Origin: Henckelia pumila
Taxonomy: Eukaryota > Streptophyta > Magnoliopsida > Lamiales > Gesneriaceae
Assembly (NCBI RefSeq): GCF_033568475.1
Contig: NW_027331831.1
Span: 6,262,001-6,326,000, forward strand
Length of the DNA: 64,000 nucleotides
Reading direction: 5' to 3'
Shown piece by piece: positions 20,206 through 34,293 of the stretch. Within the stretch, counting starts at the first letter, position 1. Each line of letters starts with the position of its first letter. The notes under the pieces are model-generated. The model worked only from the letters and a program-made list of their open reading frames with translations, made no database searches and was not told the DNA's origin. Made by a program: the position numbers and the translations under genes.

Positions 20206-23200
20206 TTAGAAGTCGGATTTCATCAGCCTTGTATGAGGTTTTATGGTAATGCCACCAACATCATTATGCTGCTCCACATGGATGTAGTCTCTTGTTTTCA
20301 GAACCTATGACATTTACACAGCAAAACACAAAGATCAGCGACCCTATGTTAATCCAAGCCGAGAATGCCAGATCGTTTTTTAACCAAGCAAAGATCAGCG
20401 ACCCTATGTTAATCCAAGCCGAGAATGCCAGATCGTTTTTTAACCAAGCTAGGTTCCGGAAGATTATTTTGGCAAAGCTAAGATATTGATCATGCAGCGT
20501 CAGCAAATCGAAGAAAGAGATGCAAACAGGTAAATGACAGAGCCTGTTTCTCGTGATATGACAGAATTCCACATCAAGCAGAACAAACAGTCACATTGTT
20601 AACCATCTGATCTTGAACATAAAAATTGGCCGTAATTATTTTGCTAGAGGCCAACCACAATTAGTCCAACAATTGAGCATTTTGTATCCAGAGTGAATTT
20701 CAAGATCCTGTCTACATGAACGAGGGTATGTTTGAAAAACCACTCAAGGAACCGAAAAAATATCTCCCTGAAGATTGACGGTCACCTAAGAACCATATCT
20801 TAAAATTTACAGAACTCTCCATTACGCACTCTAATTTTCTTAACCTCAACTTTAGTTTGCTAACGATGGACAATCCTTTCAGGGGTGAATGATAAATAAA
20901 TCAAACAAATTATTCAGTGAATTTATGAAAGATTAACCAGACAAATAAAAAAAAATTAAAGCAAGCAAGATTTTTCAGGAATTTCTTCGAAAAAAAGTTG
21001 AAACTTACCAACGTTTCAAAAAATAATCTCGAAGCTTCTTTACGTGATTTACCAATCAAGAGACTGTCCATGGAAAGAGATTTCCTTCCAAACTCTGCCT
21101 CCTTGACAAACACCATTTGGAGATACTTGGAAACAGCCCTATAAAACATAATGAAATCAGGAACTCAGGAGTCCTGAGAAAAATACCATTTGTATGCAAA
21201 GAACATCATCCATACAATTTATCAAGTTTAAATTCAAATAAATAAAAAAATTACACAAACATATGGGCTCCATTGCCATCACTCAATACAAATCGAGTTC
21301 ATAAAATTCCTAGTTCGTATTAGTAACTAATAATTTCATTTAGCAATACCTGCAAAAAAGCGGAACAATTAGGATTCCACTCAGCAAGACATACACCAAT
21401 GTCGAAATAACATCATCGCTACAACTTTTTGTGCACGTAACATCCAAAGAAAGATTTTTACGACCATTCTAAGCCACACATTAAAATTTCCTAGAATCTG
21501 TGAACCAAGTCATTCAACTCAACAAGCACACATTTAAGGTTAATCAGAGCAGTGCAAGTACTGACATTAATTAATTAACAAGTGACAAATTGCTGCAACA
21601 ATTTGCACTCACTCAGATTTTTTTTAAGACACTCAACTAGCTGGTTGACTAGAAACACAAAATATAAGGTGGTAGGGTTGGTATATCAACTAAAGAATCC
21701 AAACTCTTTATTGTAATTCTTAACATGTGCTTTACAGATCCCTTGTCATGAGATCTGACTAATTCATATCAAATAGCAACAATAGACACTTGAGCATCAT
21801 CTATATTGTTAACTGTTTTCCTCGTGGAGGTAGGGCAGAAAATGGCTGCCACAAAGGTATTTCAAAAAGCGATCTGTGACAAATGTTTTCGAAACTAGGA
21901 CAAGATCCTTAGTGATGTAATTCTAGTATTAGTTGATAAATTGCTGTTGCTTTAGTTCATTTCCTAACATCCACCCACGGATGGCAGCAAATCAGAGACA
22001 ATGGTCAAGAAATGCGTTATTTTCAACATCTGAATATTCATCAACGAGAGCATATACCTTGTACGTGAAGACCATCCACTGTTGTCAGTGACTCCTGTCT
22101 CTTCACCATCAGGAATATAATCATCAGCTAAGTCGTCTAGCTCATCATCATCAACATTCAGAAACTCTGGAACCGGAAGAAAAACGAGTCAACCCAAAGT
22201 AATTTGTGAAGACACAAGCTTAATATCAAAGACCAAAGACATGATCATGAAAAAAACATAAACATTAATGTGCCACAACTGCAAGGACAATCACAACTTG
22301 GCATTGTCACAGCCAAAGCTGAATCACGTATGTGCGGGCAACACAAATTGAGATGGTGTAACTGCATTATGAACAACGAAACAGCAAGCATTTTTACTCT
22401 GTTTGGTAACTCGGCTTACTAATGTTTCAGAAGTTCATTTATGGTCCTGCCCTTTATGTACAAGAGTGTTCATTTATCGTATACTTTTTTTGCATCAATA
22501 GCCATGTCATATGCAGCTCCAACTCTGATTAACAATTGGCAGGAAAGAAAATAAATCATATCACTGAGACAGAATCACACCTGTGTCATTTCCAGGAGCC
22601 AAATAAAACTCCTGCAAGAAATTGAACAAAGATTAACCAAAATTACCGATGTCACAAAGGGACGCTTTAGCTCAAACTGAAATCGTTCTACTCATAAATA
22701 TATACACAAAAATAACAGTAGAATGCTCTCTTAATTCAAGAGTTACAAAAATAATTGGCAAAAAGGAGTTAACACATAATTTTTTATTTTTATTTCTTGA
22801 TAGGAGACATAATTTTAATTAAGTTTCACTTCAAAGGACAAATTAGAGAGATTGTATTTTACACTTAATTTACAAATATGATATGACTTCACCTAATATC
22901 TATATCAATACAAAGTGAAGCATACAGTAAAGGAACAAAAAAGATCTTGTAAAACTTTAATTGGTCGAGCGGTATTTCAAGTAATGGAAGGTATTTGCTT
23001 CACAATGGGTGTGTCAAAATATTCTTCTTAAGAAACCATATATAATGAAATTCATTCACAGCCACACTGACACTGTATTTGGTTCTATGATTTTATGTTG
23101 CATATTCCCCTCAAGCTGTTAGAAACATCCCAATAAAGACGTAAAAAAAATAAAAATAAAAATAAGAAAGAAAATGGACAAATATTTCTACAAAACACAC

Positions 23201-26200
23201 TTGTACAATCTATTCACGATCTTATGTATAATCACCAACGGTATACTTTACATGTGTTAATCCCAAAAGGAATCCAAGATTGAAACATTCAAATAACTAT
23301 GCGACCCACTTCTTGACATTGGTTGTCTAAACTCTCTGACACGATTAAAGTAGTCCAAACGCCTTTCATTGTTAACCCACTTTCCTATTATAAGAATGAC
23401 AACTCTTAGAAGAATTCATCTAATAAGACCTGCCATTTGAACAACTAAGGGGGTAGCCATTGTAGCACTTAATGCAGGGTAATGAATAACCCAGGGAATA
23501 CTAAATTGCAGCCTAAGCATAAACAAGGCGTTACTTAAAAGAAATTATAGTAAAGGAGAAACTTACATCTCGATCATGAAGGCCAAATCCGGGACTGACT
23601 TCGTTAATGAAATCATTCTTCTCTTCAGTTTCATCTCCACCAATTGCTTGTGCATTGTCTAAATCCATCATTGAAGGATACAACCCAATAGTAGGTGAGC
23701 CAGCCTTCTGCTCTAGTAAAACATTCAGATCATCATCATTCAAGGAAGAGTTTTGCTCACAGTTCTCGTTTGACTCTGACTGAAGCCTATCAGCTGCATC
23801 ATTATTCCTATCAGTATCTTCAATTGGCTCAGGCTCAGCAATAACATCAGCATCAGTCGCATTAAAAATTATATCACTTGTTTCCACACCAGCTACATCC
23901 ATAACATGCTCCTGTTGTGAAACCTTGGTCTCCACAACATGAATAACCTCATTATGGTCTTGACCGACATCGCCTTCCTCCAGCTTGCTATCTCTTAGTG
24001 TAAGATTCTCACAGGGAATAGCTATGCCATTATCACTGACGAAACTTGGTTCACGGTCTGCCCCCATTCCACTATGTTCGGCCACGTTAGGCCCACTGAA
24101 CCCATTGTCACTTTCTATATGCGGACTCAAAACATTCTCAGCATTTCGGGAAGATAAATATGGTTCAGCTGTAGTTTCAAGAAAGCTATCATTTTTGTCA
24201 CCATAAGAATCTAAATTTGTCTCAGCCACAGTTTCAAGGGAAACAATGTTCTCGTTATTTTGAAAAGGTACTCTCAACTCAGCCACAACGTCAACAGAAG
24301 CACCCATTGCATCACTCTCGCAAATTCTGATTCCACTAATATCTCTTACTTGACTGTACAAAGTTGCCAACTCGACTGACATGCCTAAATATATAAACCA
24401 AATTAGCATAAAAAATGCCCTTAAAGATTTTTAAGTTCCTACTGAGTCACAAATAAATGGTTTAGGAAAACATTAAATTGTCAAGAAAGGGATACTCACT
24501 CCAGTTAAAAAGTTCCTCAACTAATCAATAAATAAAAAAGAAAATGAAATAGGTGGAAATCCAAAGACCAAAATAAGCTATGTGTATATTATATCAAAGA
24601 GAAATTGATCAACAATTTAGTGTGAGTAGCAAAACCAAAAACTTCGAGAAAACGAAATCCCAGACCAGGTTTGTGAAACGTCAAACCGACCACATTGTTT
24701 TGTTAGTACTACATTATCCATAGCAGGAGATGAACCAGTCATGAAACAAGTACTCTGTCTATAAGGACAGTTTTCATTAAATTAAATGTCTCAACTAGAA
24801 GATCAATAACTAATACGATGCCAAACAAAAGAAGATTGATCTTCTGAAGAAAAGAGCTTGTGCATAACAGGCTCGCAATCAGATTGATAGGTCCTGATGT
24901 AAACCATGTAGAGAGTCATAAAATATCATTTCAATACTTGAATTTAAAATACAAATCACCACAATATGGAGGACATTACTATAATAATCTCACCTGTAAG
25001 TATTGCTTCCCGGAAAATTTCATCTTCCAAACACTGTTTTTGAATCAGGGAAATTTCAGGGCGTGTGCAAGGAGCTTTCTTTCTTACACGCCTTATGTCT
25101 TCAGTGCTTGTCAGCTGATCTCGTATAGTACTTTCAAGGAACAAAAATAAGAGTATTAAGAATAATGAGACAAGAAAGCAATGAATTCAAAACAAAAAGT
25201 CAAGACACAAAAACTAGATAGTTCAGAGCAATGATGCAGCAAATCTGATTGAGTAATACGTATTTCACAGGCAATGTACCAGAAGTACCAATAAAATGAA
25301 TCATACAAATAAATGAAATTTCCTATCACATCAAAATCATCATTAAAATAGCAAAAGAAGCTGGTGCAGACAAGAAATAAGGCAAATGAGAATGAAATCC
25401 CCAAAGGTTATAGCAACCGCCTGTCTAGTTTATCTTATGATAAAAGTAGTCAAGTCTCAAAGCACTCAATCCAAACATGCAACATGTTCAACTTTAACAT
25501 GCAAGCAAGGATAGTGGCAAAACGATGAAGTAAAACATAATCCCAAGTTCAAAAGAAGGAACATACTCGCCATGTAAAACCATGGTATCATCCATTAGCA
25601 CTTTTCTTTTGGGAGGACCTGACCGGGGAGCAGAACGATTACGTTTCATAGATGTCACCTCAGAAAAAGGAGGTGTGGGCTTCACTTTCATAACTGACGA
25701 TCTTCTTCCAACTGAAAAATTAATTTTCTGATAAAATTAGAAACCAGCCAGTAGAAATCTAGTTAATGAAGAAAGTACTGTACTACTGTGTACCTAAAAT
25801 GGAAGACAATAAATCATCATCATCAGGAATACACTCTGCTGTTCTTTTAACACGAACTAGTCTTGAAGATTCAGCAGAATTCAGACTCTGCTCTGTCAGA
25901 GTACTTTCAGTAAAGCTGCGCTTTTTACCCGTAAAGATTTTGCTGCCAGCATCATCTTCATCAAGCCCTTCAAAGTCCTTTAACAAAACCTCTTCAAGCA
26001 TGTTTCTATCTCGATCAGGACACCCATCTGGTACTGAAAGCAGTTTTTCGGGAGCAGGTATCTGAGATTCCGCAAAACTATTTGCATTTTCTACTAGCCT
26101 TTCATGAAAATTTGCATTACACACTTGACCATCAGGTTGACTGGATGACACGTCAATATCTATATGTGATACTTGTTCTTGCACGTGATTTGCCTTCAAA

Positions 26201-29200
26201 CTTTGTTCTGGATTATCAGCTACGCAGCACCCCTCACCTAATGAAATTAAGGCCATCGATATCAAATCAAAAAGATTCACACATTAAAATGACAATCACT
26301 GCTATGCACAACCAAAACTGCTGCATTGTAAGTTGCTTATCGGATGTTAAAAAAGCACAGCTATTACATCAACTCCTGGCTACTTTTAACAATCCATCTA
26401 GTTTAATAATTTAAATGAGTTGTAACCAAAAAATAACTGCCGAAGGTTCGGGTTGTAGATACATATCAGCCTGTGGGACAGAAGAAGTTGATCTTGCAAA
26501 CACTTAAATAACACAAAACATTATAGCATCAAATAGACAGTGAGTTATATTTAACTAAAAAATTGCACTTATTTCAAACACTAAAAATTTGCTAAAAAGC
26601 GCCTTCGTTGGTATTAGTTGCCAAAATATTTAATAGACCTAACATCTAAGGAAACTATCAATCAAACCACACATGTATTGGACGAATGCATATTAGTCTT
26701 CTTCTTTTCTTTTTTCTTTGCAAAAAGTGGTTTCAATTTCACGATTTTCGCAATATTAAAAATTCAATTTTGTTCATTATATCATTATTTAATGAAACAA
26801 AAGCTCTTGATAATAGACCAAAAGATAACAAGGATAGAGGGGGTAGTTATTCTGAGCGGCAATTTTGTAAGCTGAGAAAGTTCATATGCAGAAAAACCAA
26901 AGATAGTTATGATGATGTTCTCTTGCTTTAGTATGGATAAACCAGGGCGTAATTTGGAACTTTTACTTTGTCATAGATTATCAAGTATCATGCTTGATTA
27001 ACCAACCTGTTATAGTTGTCTCCCTTCCAGATGTAGCCAAAGCAGTGATATCAGTTAGTACGTCAACATCAGCTGACATGCCACATCCAGAATTTATCAT
27101 AGCAGGTTGTTCCAAGTTTGAAGTACATGGCCTGAGAAATGGGGTTTCATTTGTCGCAACATTTTCAAGAACATCATGTTTCGAAACAGAGTCTGTAGGT
27201 TCCTGATAGCCCTGACTTTGAGCATTGAGATATGATTTCTCGTGATTACATTCACTTCCGAAACTTCCAGGCACTTCAACCCCAAGTGATGATTGATCTT
27301 TTATTGAAACACTTTCAGAGACAATTGTATTAAGACCTTGAACATCACAGGGCTCATCCACTGCACGACGATGTGGTGTCTCTTTATAGACAGTTTCATT
27401 CGCTATATCTACCTTATTGTTAACATCAGATGCCTCAATCTGATCAGCCAACTCAGAAGAGGGCTTATACACTGATGATGACTCGTCTAACGATACACGT
27501 TCCACATCAGCCTCAATGAAGGTAGATTCTCCCTGTTGTTTTGAGTCTTTGATTTCCAAGACACCTGATTGGTATCCATTCTCCCCCTGTGGCACATGAA
27601 GAGTTGCATCACAATTTGTACCATCATGTGAACCCCAATGTACTTCTTGTTTATCCTCGGACACAATACTTTTTGAATGATCTCGCAAATTAGATTCTGT
27701 TAAAGGATATTCTGATTCCAGATGGTCATCACATGCTGACGCTTCTTGAACACTGGAGAGATTTGGTTCCTCTACCAGTCTAGGAGTACACGGAGCATGA
27801 GCATTGTCCACGAGATCAGTGAATTCATCAGCACCATCAACCTGCATAAGAAAGTCATCAAAGAAAATTGAATTTCTACACGATGAACATTTAAACATGA
27901 GTTGAAAAACCAACCAACAGAAACAATAAAAATATCGTTAAACGAAATATTTTCTATAAACATAACATCGAGAAGAATTGAGAAATGCAAACTGAAGGAT
28001 ATAGACAACCCTGTTATCTGTTACAATAATTAAAGAGCTCCAAAATTACCTTGTTTTCTAAATTGATATCATTATCTTCATATTGCCCATCTTGACTGGG
28101 AGTGGCAATTGTTCCAAACGTGGCCCGAGGTTCAGCACTGGTAACACAGAGACATTATGTGTCATCAGTATGCTTTTATAAAGTAAAGAACTGAGCACAG
28201 CATCTATCACCATTGAATACAATCTGATTAAAGCTAATATGAAATCGGATATTTCAAGACAGAAGATAAGGACGGGAAGTAAGATTCATTTAAATTATTT
28301 AATTTATTTCAAATAAAGCGGTAACAGAATCAAAACAATTGTTTCAGACTATAATGCATAGTCGCAATTTTGAATAAAAATGGGTATTATCACAATTCGC
28401 TATGTTTCTGTATTTTGATGATGCAACATATGCTTATCTTTCTTATACACAGATATTCAGAGATAAGACAACCAATAGCACAGCCAACCCTAAAATTAGC
28501 AATTAAATGATGACCAAGCTTCATGTACATAAAAATAAAAAGAAAGCGCCCAACACAATAATAAACTTTTCGAAATAAACCACATAACCATAGACTTCGT
28601 GCAAATAGGGTGCTGATAGGTTGGATTCTAGGGCATCTGAGTGAATCGATTGAATTAAACATACAAAGTCATTTTTCTCCTAATTCAAAAACTTAAAACC
28701 AAGTTGAATATTTAATAATTAAATTAAAGCAAAATAATAAAACCAATAGTCGAGCAAAAAAAAAAATAGATGCATAAACATCAATCTTCATTACTGTGCA
28801 AATTATGAAGCATGGAAGCAAACTAATGACCAAAGCCACTAAAAGAACAATTAATCTCATTTCCCTTACAGCATCACGGTTCCACCCATTCAAACGTGCT
28901 CAACCTAACCCATACATCTTATATTACCCCAAAGCTTAAGTCATGCCCAAAATATCAAATTATATGGTTACACATTTCAAAAGCGCAATTTCTCTTGAAA
29001 AATTGAATTGCATTAAATGAAATAATGTACTCAGCATCCAAGGTGGAATTAAGGATCAATGAGAGCTCAATGATGTTAACTATAGGGGACACAAAGTGAT
29101 GTTACCAGGTCTTTCCCACTTGGCATTGCCAAGACCACATACCGTTGGATCCAAGAAATAGACTAATGGAGGAATTCTTTAAAAAAACCTAGGGTGTCAA

Positions 29201-32200
29201 CAGTAGATGGAAATCCTGGAGAGAGAGATTTGTGAATGAGAGAGGCGGCAGCAAAAAGGCCCCGAAGTAGAGGTGTATCTGGTATCAACCATGGAGGAGT
29301 AACGACTGGTGAAAAATAGGCTCGTAAAGGGCTTACATGGTAAAACAGGAACTATCGGGTTTAGGAAAAGCAGGCCATAATGTCTGATAAGGTCAAAAGG
29401 CCAAAATTCAACATTGGCGTTTAACTGGAATTCATGAATTTTGTAAATTGTTCACAAATTAATTCTGAACTACTAATTTATGTCTTTTCAATTCTTGGAA
29501 CCAAAAACAATCGCTTCTCAACCCATTTCGGATCAATCCATGGATCCAAAGCCACAATGACAACATTACGTAAAATGGACTTTATATCATGCATCTTATC
29601 TATCACTACAAGTCTGTGAAGCGTTCAATTGCAAAAATGGTATACATGTGTGTCGCCTTTTAGAACCAATCACTCATAAACCAACCGGAAAATATAATTG
29701 ATATTCTAAAAAAATTCCAAAGACCAATGTAAATTGAATAGAGAAAGGAAATCACTTAACCAATTACACCACAAATGGTAAAATTGAACCAACCTCTCAT
29801 TAGCATGATCAGCAGAGCCAATTTTGTGCAAAAATAATTCCTGCATGAAAATGTTCGACTGATAAGAAAAGGAAGAGCGGAAAGATATTTATAAGAGCTA
29901 AGTATACAGAGCCATGAAAAACTCAATGCATTTGTTCCATGTCCAACACAAATACACAATGACATTTGGATCACCTCCACGAAGTGCATATTTATTTTAA
30001 TCATTTAACCATTGCTCTCATTGGGATGAAGATACAATCAAACAAGCTATTAATACAATCAGATATAATTTAAGAATTTTAGGGATCTGTCCATCTGAGG
30101 TTTTCACCAGCGAAGTCACTTCCATCATCCTCACTTCAAAACGTAAAACCATTTAGCAAATAACTTCTTAAACCCAAGAGGTTATTGCAAAATTGCACTA
30201 AATTCTTTCACTCTCACACAGTTTAAGGAGTAAATAATATGAATTTCAATTTGACAAATATTTAGACAGTCCAAAGTGTAAATGTCAACATATTACTGAT
30301 GATTTGCAGATTTTGACGCGAGCAATGTTGATATATTACTGCAGATTTTGACGTCAACTCACGCTAGAACAAAAGATCGTAGAAAATATTCTGTGTTTTA
30401 TAGATATATTAGAACCAAAAACAAGTTTCATCCCACTAACTAGATATCAAAATCAAAATATTCCAGATGTTCCACAGATACAAAATAGTCAAATAACTGA
30501 GATAGGCTTCATAAAGTCATAGTTTACTCCTGTAAGGCATGAAATTTATACCTAGTTAGATGTCATGATCAGGAAAAAAAGTAGGAAAAACTGCTTAAAA
30601 ACCAAATAATAAATTTTCACATCTGAAAGACTGAAACACATTAGTTTTGATTTAATATCAAAAGCCCATAATACTATTTTCATACCATATAACTTGCGGT
30701 ATGATTTAAATGATTATATTACCAATAAAATTCTCCATGTTAGCACCCCAAGGTCGTAACATGTCTACAGCAGTTCCAAATCAAAAGAAAGGAAACATGA
30801 TAACAGCATCTATAGATTAGTGTACCTCGTCAAGGTCCAATCCAGATGCATCACCATCTCCAAATCTCTCTATGAACAAAATAAGCGACAATAAGGACCA
30901 CAAATTAATAAAAAAGCATCGCAACTTAATGAAAAATAATACAGAACATCATTTTTGGGTTGCTGTGATCACTTTTCCACGAGAAATAAAAAGATGCAAA
31001 AATTTTAAAAAAGCAAGGATAGCACTAACCATCAAGACCAAACTTCGATGTTGAGTAACTGACACCCTCCATGGAATCTTGAAGGGTGATTTGGTCTCTT
31101 GAACTAATATGATGATCAACATAGTTGCTGCAAATTCAGAGTTGACATATGAGTCAAAACAGTTAACAGGTCAAACTAACCGCATTTCAAAAAATAAAAT
31201 GGCATAACATTCTCTTAGCATCATCTTAAAAATCAGAGTGATCAAGCCAACCACCCTATTTTACGAATGTCTCAGTCTCTCCTATAATGTCCTGCATCTC
31301 ATCTAGATAGAAACCAGTCTCTTATCTGAGAGAGACAGTCGTTCCAATCAATTATCAAAACAACGACTTGAACTTTGTGCATGCAATGTGCAGATAATGA
31401 CAACCACTAGACCAAATATTTAATAACTGACAGATCTTCAAAAAAAAATCCATTTAGTTTTCTATTAAGCAGATGGCGATCCTATATTAACCTAAGTCAA
31501 TATCTGTGTAATCTGATGTGCATCCAAATTGGGTAGTAATTTTGTTTTGCTTTCTAAGTTTAGTTGAAATGATATCTTATCTTTCGTTTTCCATGTTGAA
31601 TTTATTAATAAGCTTCTTTTCTTCTCAAAAGATTGAAGCTCATTCAAAATGATATAATATAATAGCTGCCTCATGAAATACTAGAAATTATGAGAACTAA
31701 CCCATGTAAAATATCATTATCTGGAAGCTCAAAATCATCAAGATCAAATGTCTCCGGCAAGGTGATGGAGTGATAAGGCGCCTTTGATTGTTCTGGAGGT
31801 AAATCCACAGCAGTAGAGCGAAAAGCCTGCTTGATTTTGAGTAAAGCCTCACTGCAATCGTCAAAGAGGTAGTTCACCTTTTTATTATATATTCTGACCA
31901 CACCAAGCAGAAGATGGCTGGACAACCGAAGCGCAATAGGCACCTCCGGAAAAATTATAGAATCTGCGCCAGATCATCAAGTTACATTCAATGACGTAAA
32001 AAAAATCATCGTAACAATAAGAAAGTAACCATTATTAAGGAATGTACAGATGTTCCAATTTTTATATACACGGAAAGGAAACTAATCAGGTAAACAATTA
32101 ATACAATAAAATAAATTTTCGCAAAAATGCACACAATAAAAGAAAAAAACAATCAAAAAACTTTTAGTGACGCAATTTTTTATTAGAGATATGTAGCATC

Positions 32201-33341
32201 AAATGAATAGGTACAGATACTTGCAATTTTGATTTTCTTATCCTTTTGTAATAAACTAAAACAAAACAGTATTATCGCCAGAGAACAGGAGAGAATTGCC
32301 CTTCCTTAAGCATCTATTGGTCCCTCCCATTCTTCCCAGAAGGCAGACATTGTTTTACCAGGTATTCAGTTGCAGTAAGATGTCGTGTTATGGGCTCCCG
32401 ATCTATTTAGCTCAATTTTACAGCCCCTCCGATTCAGATACTTCACTTATCGATTATCAAACCATGAGAATTTCTATCCAGGTTCAAGATCAGGTTTGTC
32501 TACTGCAAGGTAACCTCTTGAGCCAATGAATATCAAAACATCCATACACACGTCCTCAAGACCAAGAACTACGAAATAATTTGCACAAGTATAAGAAATG
32601 TGGTTCTTCCTTGTGCCAAATATTTCTATTTAAAATAAATTTTGAGTTTCCTATTAACCCCTTTAATATCGAACACGAAAGACGGAAGAGTAATGAAAAG
32701 AATAGAGTTTTTAATTCGTAATAATACATTCAGATTTTTTACCATCCAATCTGAGAGATCATTACTCTCGTAGTAGCAATTATTCACACATTATAATAAG
32801 CATTTTCTTTGCATTAACTTCTTGTTCACAATTAATAAGCATATACTCTTAATTTCTTATGCACATTAAATTATCCAGAGTACAATGGCACCCCAGTGGT
32901 ATGAAAACTGCTTTTTTCTCCTCTTGAGTTCTGGATATAAGAAAACAAAAGCTCCAACTTGTATTTGATTGCAATTATTCAACTCCAAATTTGAATTCAC
33001 ATACGACCAAATAGCCATAACATCATCAGAGTTTCTATTTTAAATATATAAACTGAAATATGCATTTCAAAATTACAAAGTTATTTTTTAAATCCAGTTC
33101 TCGTGACCAAGGGCACGTAAATCTGCTAAGAGGACATCCATAAAATATATATAGATATATGGAATCAACTAGATTTGAAAAGCGGGGAACAAATTGAAAT
33201 AAAAACTAGAGCTTTACCGACGGAGACTCCAATATCAGTATCGGCAACCTGATTCTTCCGAAGCTTCCGCTCCAAATGTGCCGCTATCCATATGGTCCCC
33301 AGCGGCCCTTTCTTTGCCAATATGAATTGTGAATAAAACAT
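20206..33341 (-). CDS. SYN4: Sister chromatid cohesion protein, SYN4/RAD21-like kleisin
   Basis: Fifteen exons, minus strand: 33341-33218, 31963-31702, 31127-31030, 30869-30826, 29840-29794, 28137-28050, 27841-27007, 26237-25794, 25711-25567, 25130-24994, 24384-23567, 22611-22581, 22166-22058, 21138-21009 and 20304-20206; 1136 aa. The kleisin subunit closes the cohesin ring around sister chromatids. The N-terminal Rad21/Rec8 domain opens [18 protein letters not shown] and continues through [17 protein letters not shown] (SMC3 side). A long acidic, variable middle follows, as expected for separase-cleaved kleisins. [14 protein letters not shown] and [15 protein letters not shown] are typical plant RAD21 signatures. 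The C-terminal winged helix ([20 protein letters not shown]) is the SMC1 side. Length and the large exons 7 and 11 favour the SYN4 (RAD21.3) branch. No disruption seen. Confidence 0.93.
20331..20450. repeat. Perfect 60-bp tandem duplication in last cohesin intron
   Basis: AAGATCAGCGACCCTATGTT... occurs at 20331-20390 and again identically at 20391-20450 except the last base. It lies in intron 14, only about 26 bases from the acceptor of the last exon, so it displaces the likely branch-point region. Confidence 0.95.
29085..29400. other. GC-richer island in cohesin intron 5
   Basis: Unlike the surrounding AT-rich intron, this stretch is GC-richer. On the minus strand it reads like a transcribed leader (CATTCACAAATCTCTCTCTCC, CATCTACTGTTGACACCCTAGG). 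No ORF or inverted ends. Possibly a captured gene fragment or old retroposon. Confidence 0.3.
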
Positions 33342-34283
33342 TTCTCCTTTTCTCTTCTAGAACGAACAAATATTCATTCACTCATACAAAGTACTCACTC
33401 CAAGATCTTATTTTACTTCTAATCACCTATTCGCGATGCATACACGGCATTCAAAACCAAGAATACAGAAACCCTAAATTCAACAACAAAAAATTTAAAA
33501 CACCGAACTTTTCGCTTCAACCGGAGCCCGTCAGTCAAATTAAGCACAACTAGCACTCTAATCCAACCCTTGCAGCAAAACCTTACAGAAACCCCCCTCG
33601 ATTCTGCACAGAAGCCCACATATCACAGGTAAACCCACACTCAAGAAACCCTCGAAACGGCGAAATCTCAGGCACCCCGGAAAAATTCATCAAAACTATG
33701 AGCTCAAACAATTCGTATAAGCTCGAATTGAGACACCGAATCTCCAAATCAGGCGAGATCGAACCCGCGGCAGCTTGTGCATACCACAGAAAACGTTTAC
33801 ACACACACACACAATCCTATGCGCAATCTGTATACGGCAGCACGAGGCGTGTGAGTGAAAGATAAACTTGGATTTGGGAGTATTCGTCGCGAAATTCAAA
33901 TGAAAAATGATTTTCAGCGCTCAAAATGTATTTCATGTAAAATTATTCGAACTTTTTTGATTTTTTTTCGAAACGAAGGCACCAACCATTGAGGTTCGAA
34001 TTCTGAAATTGGAAAGTCAATAGAGTGGACTGGCGCAGGTGTATTCTTGAGATTCGTCAGATGGTGTCTTAGTCCAGAATGGACGGTCGAGATTTCGAGA
34101 TTACTTTCGGACAGCCGGAGAATTTCGTGGGGCATTTCAGACACGAGAATGACAGCGCGTGACGTTAGTACTCTCCCTCTGCCCCTCCACTGTTTGTTTA
34201 CAACTTACAAGTAGATAATTCACAAGATTAAAATAAATAGATATAAGAAAAAAAATTGGAATTGTTTAAAAACATACTTGAGC
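33342..34283. other. Cohesin gene 5' UTR and promoter region
   Basis: GC content rises to about 34150, consistent with a 5' UTR and core promoter on the minus strand. The short ORFs here show no recognisable domain and are probably by-products. A CA microsatellite (33800-33813) lies in it. Confidence 0.45.
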
Positions 34284-34293
34284 CCAAAATTAA

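Noticed and set aside
20206-33341. Meiotic REC8/SYN1 instead of SYN4
   Set aside because: The length of 1136 aa, the two large acidic exons and the C-terminal sequence fit the long SYN4/RAD21.3 branch better; a tree would be decisive.
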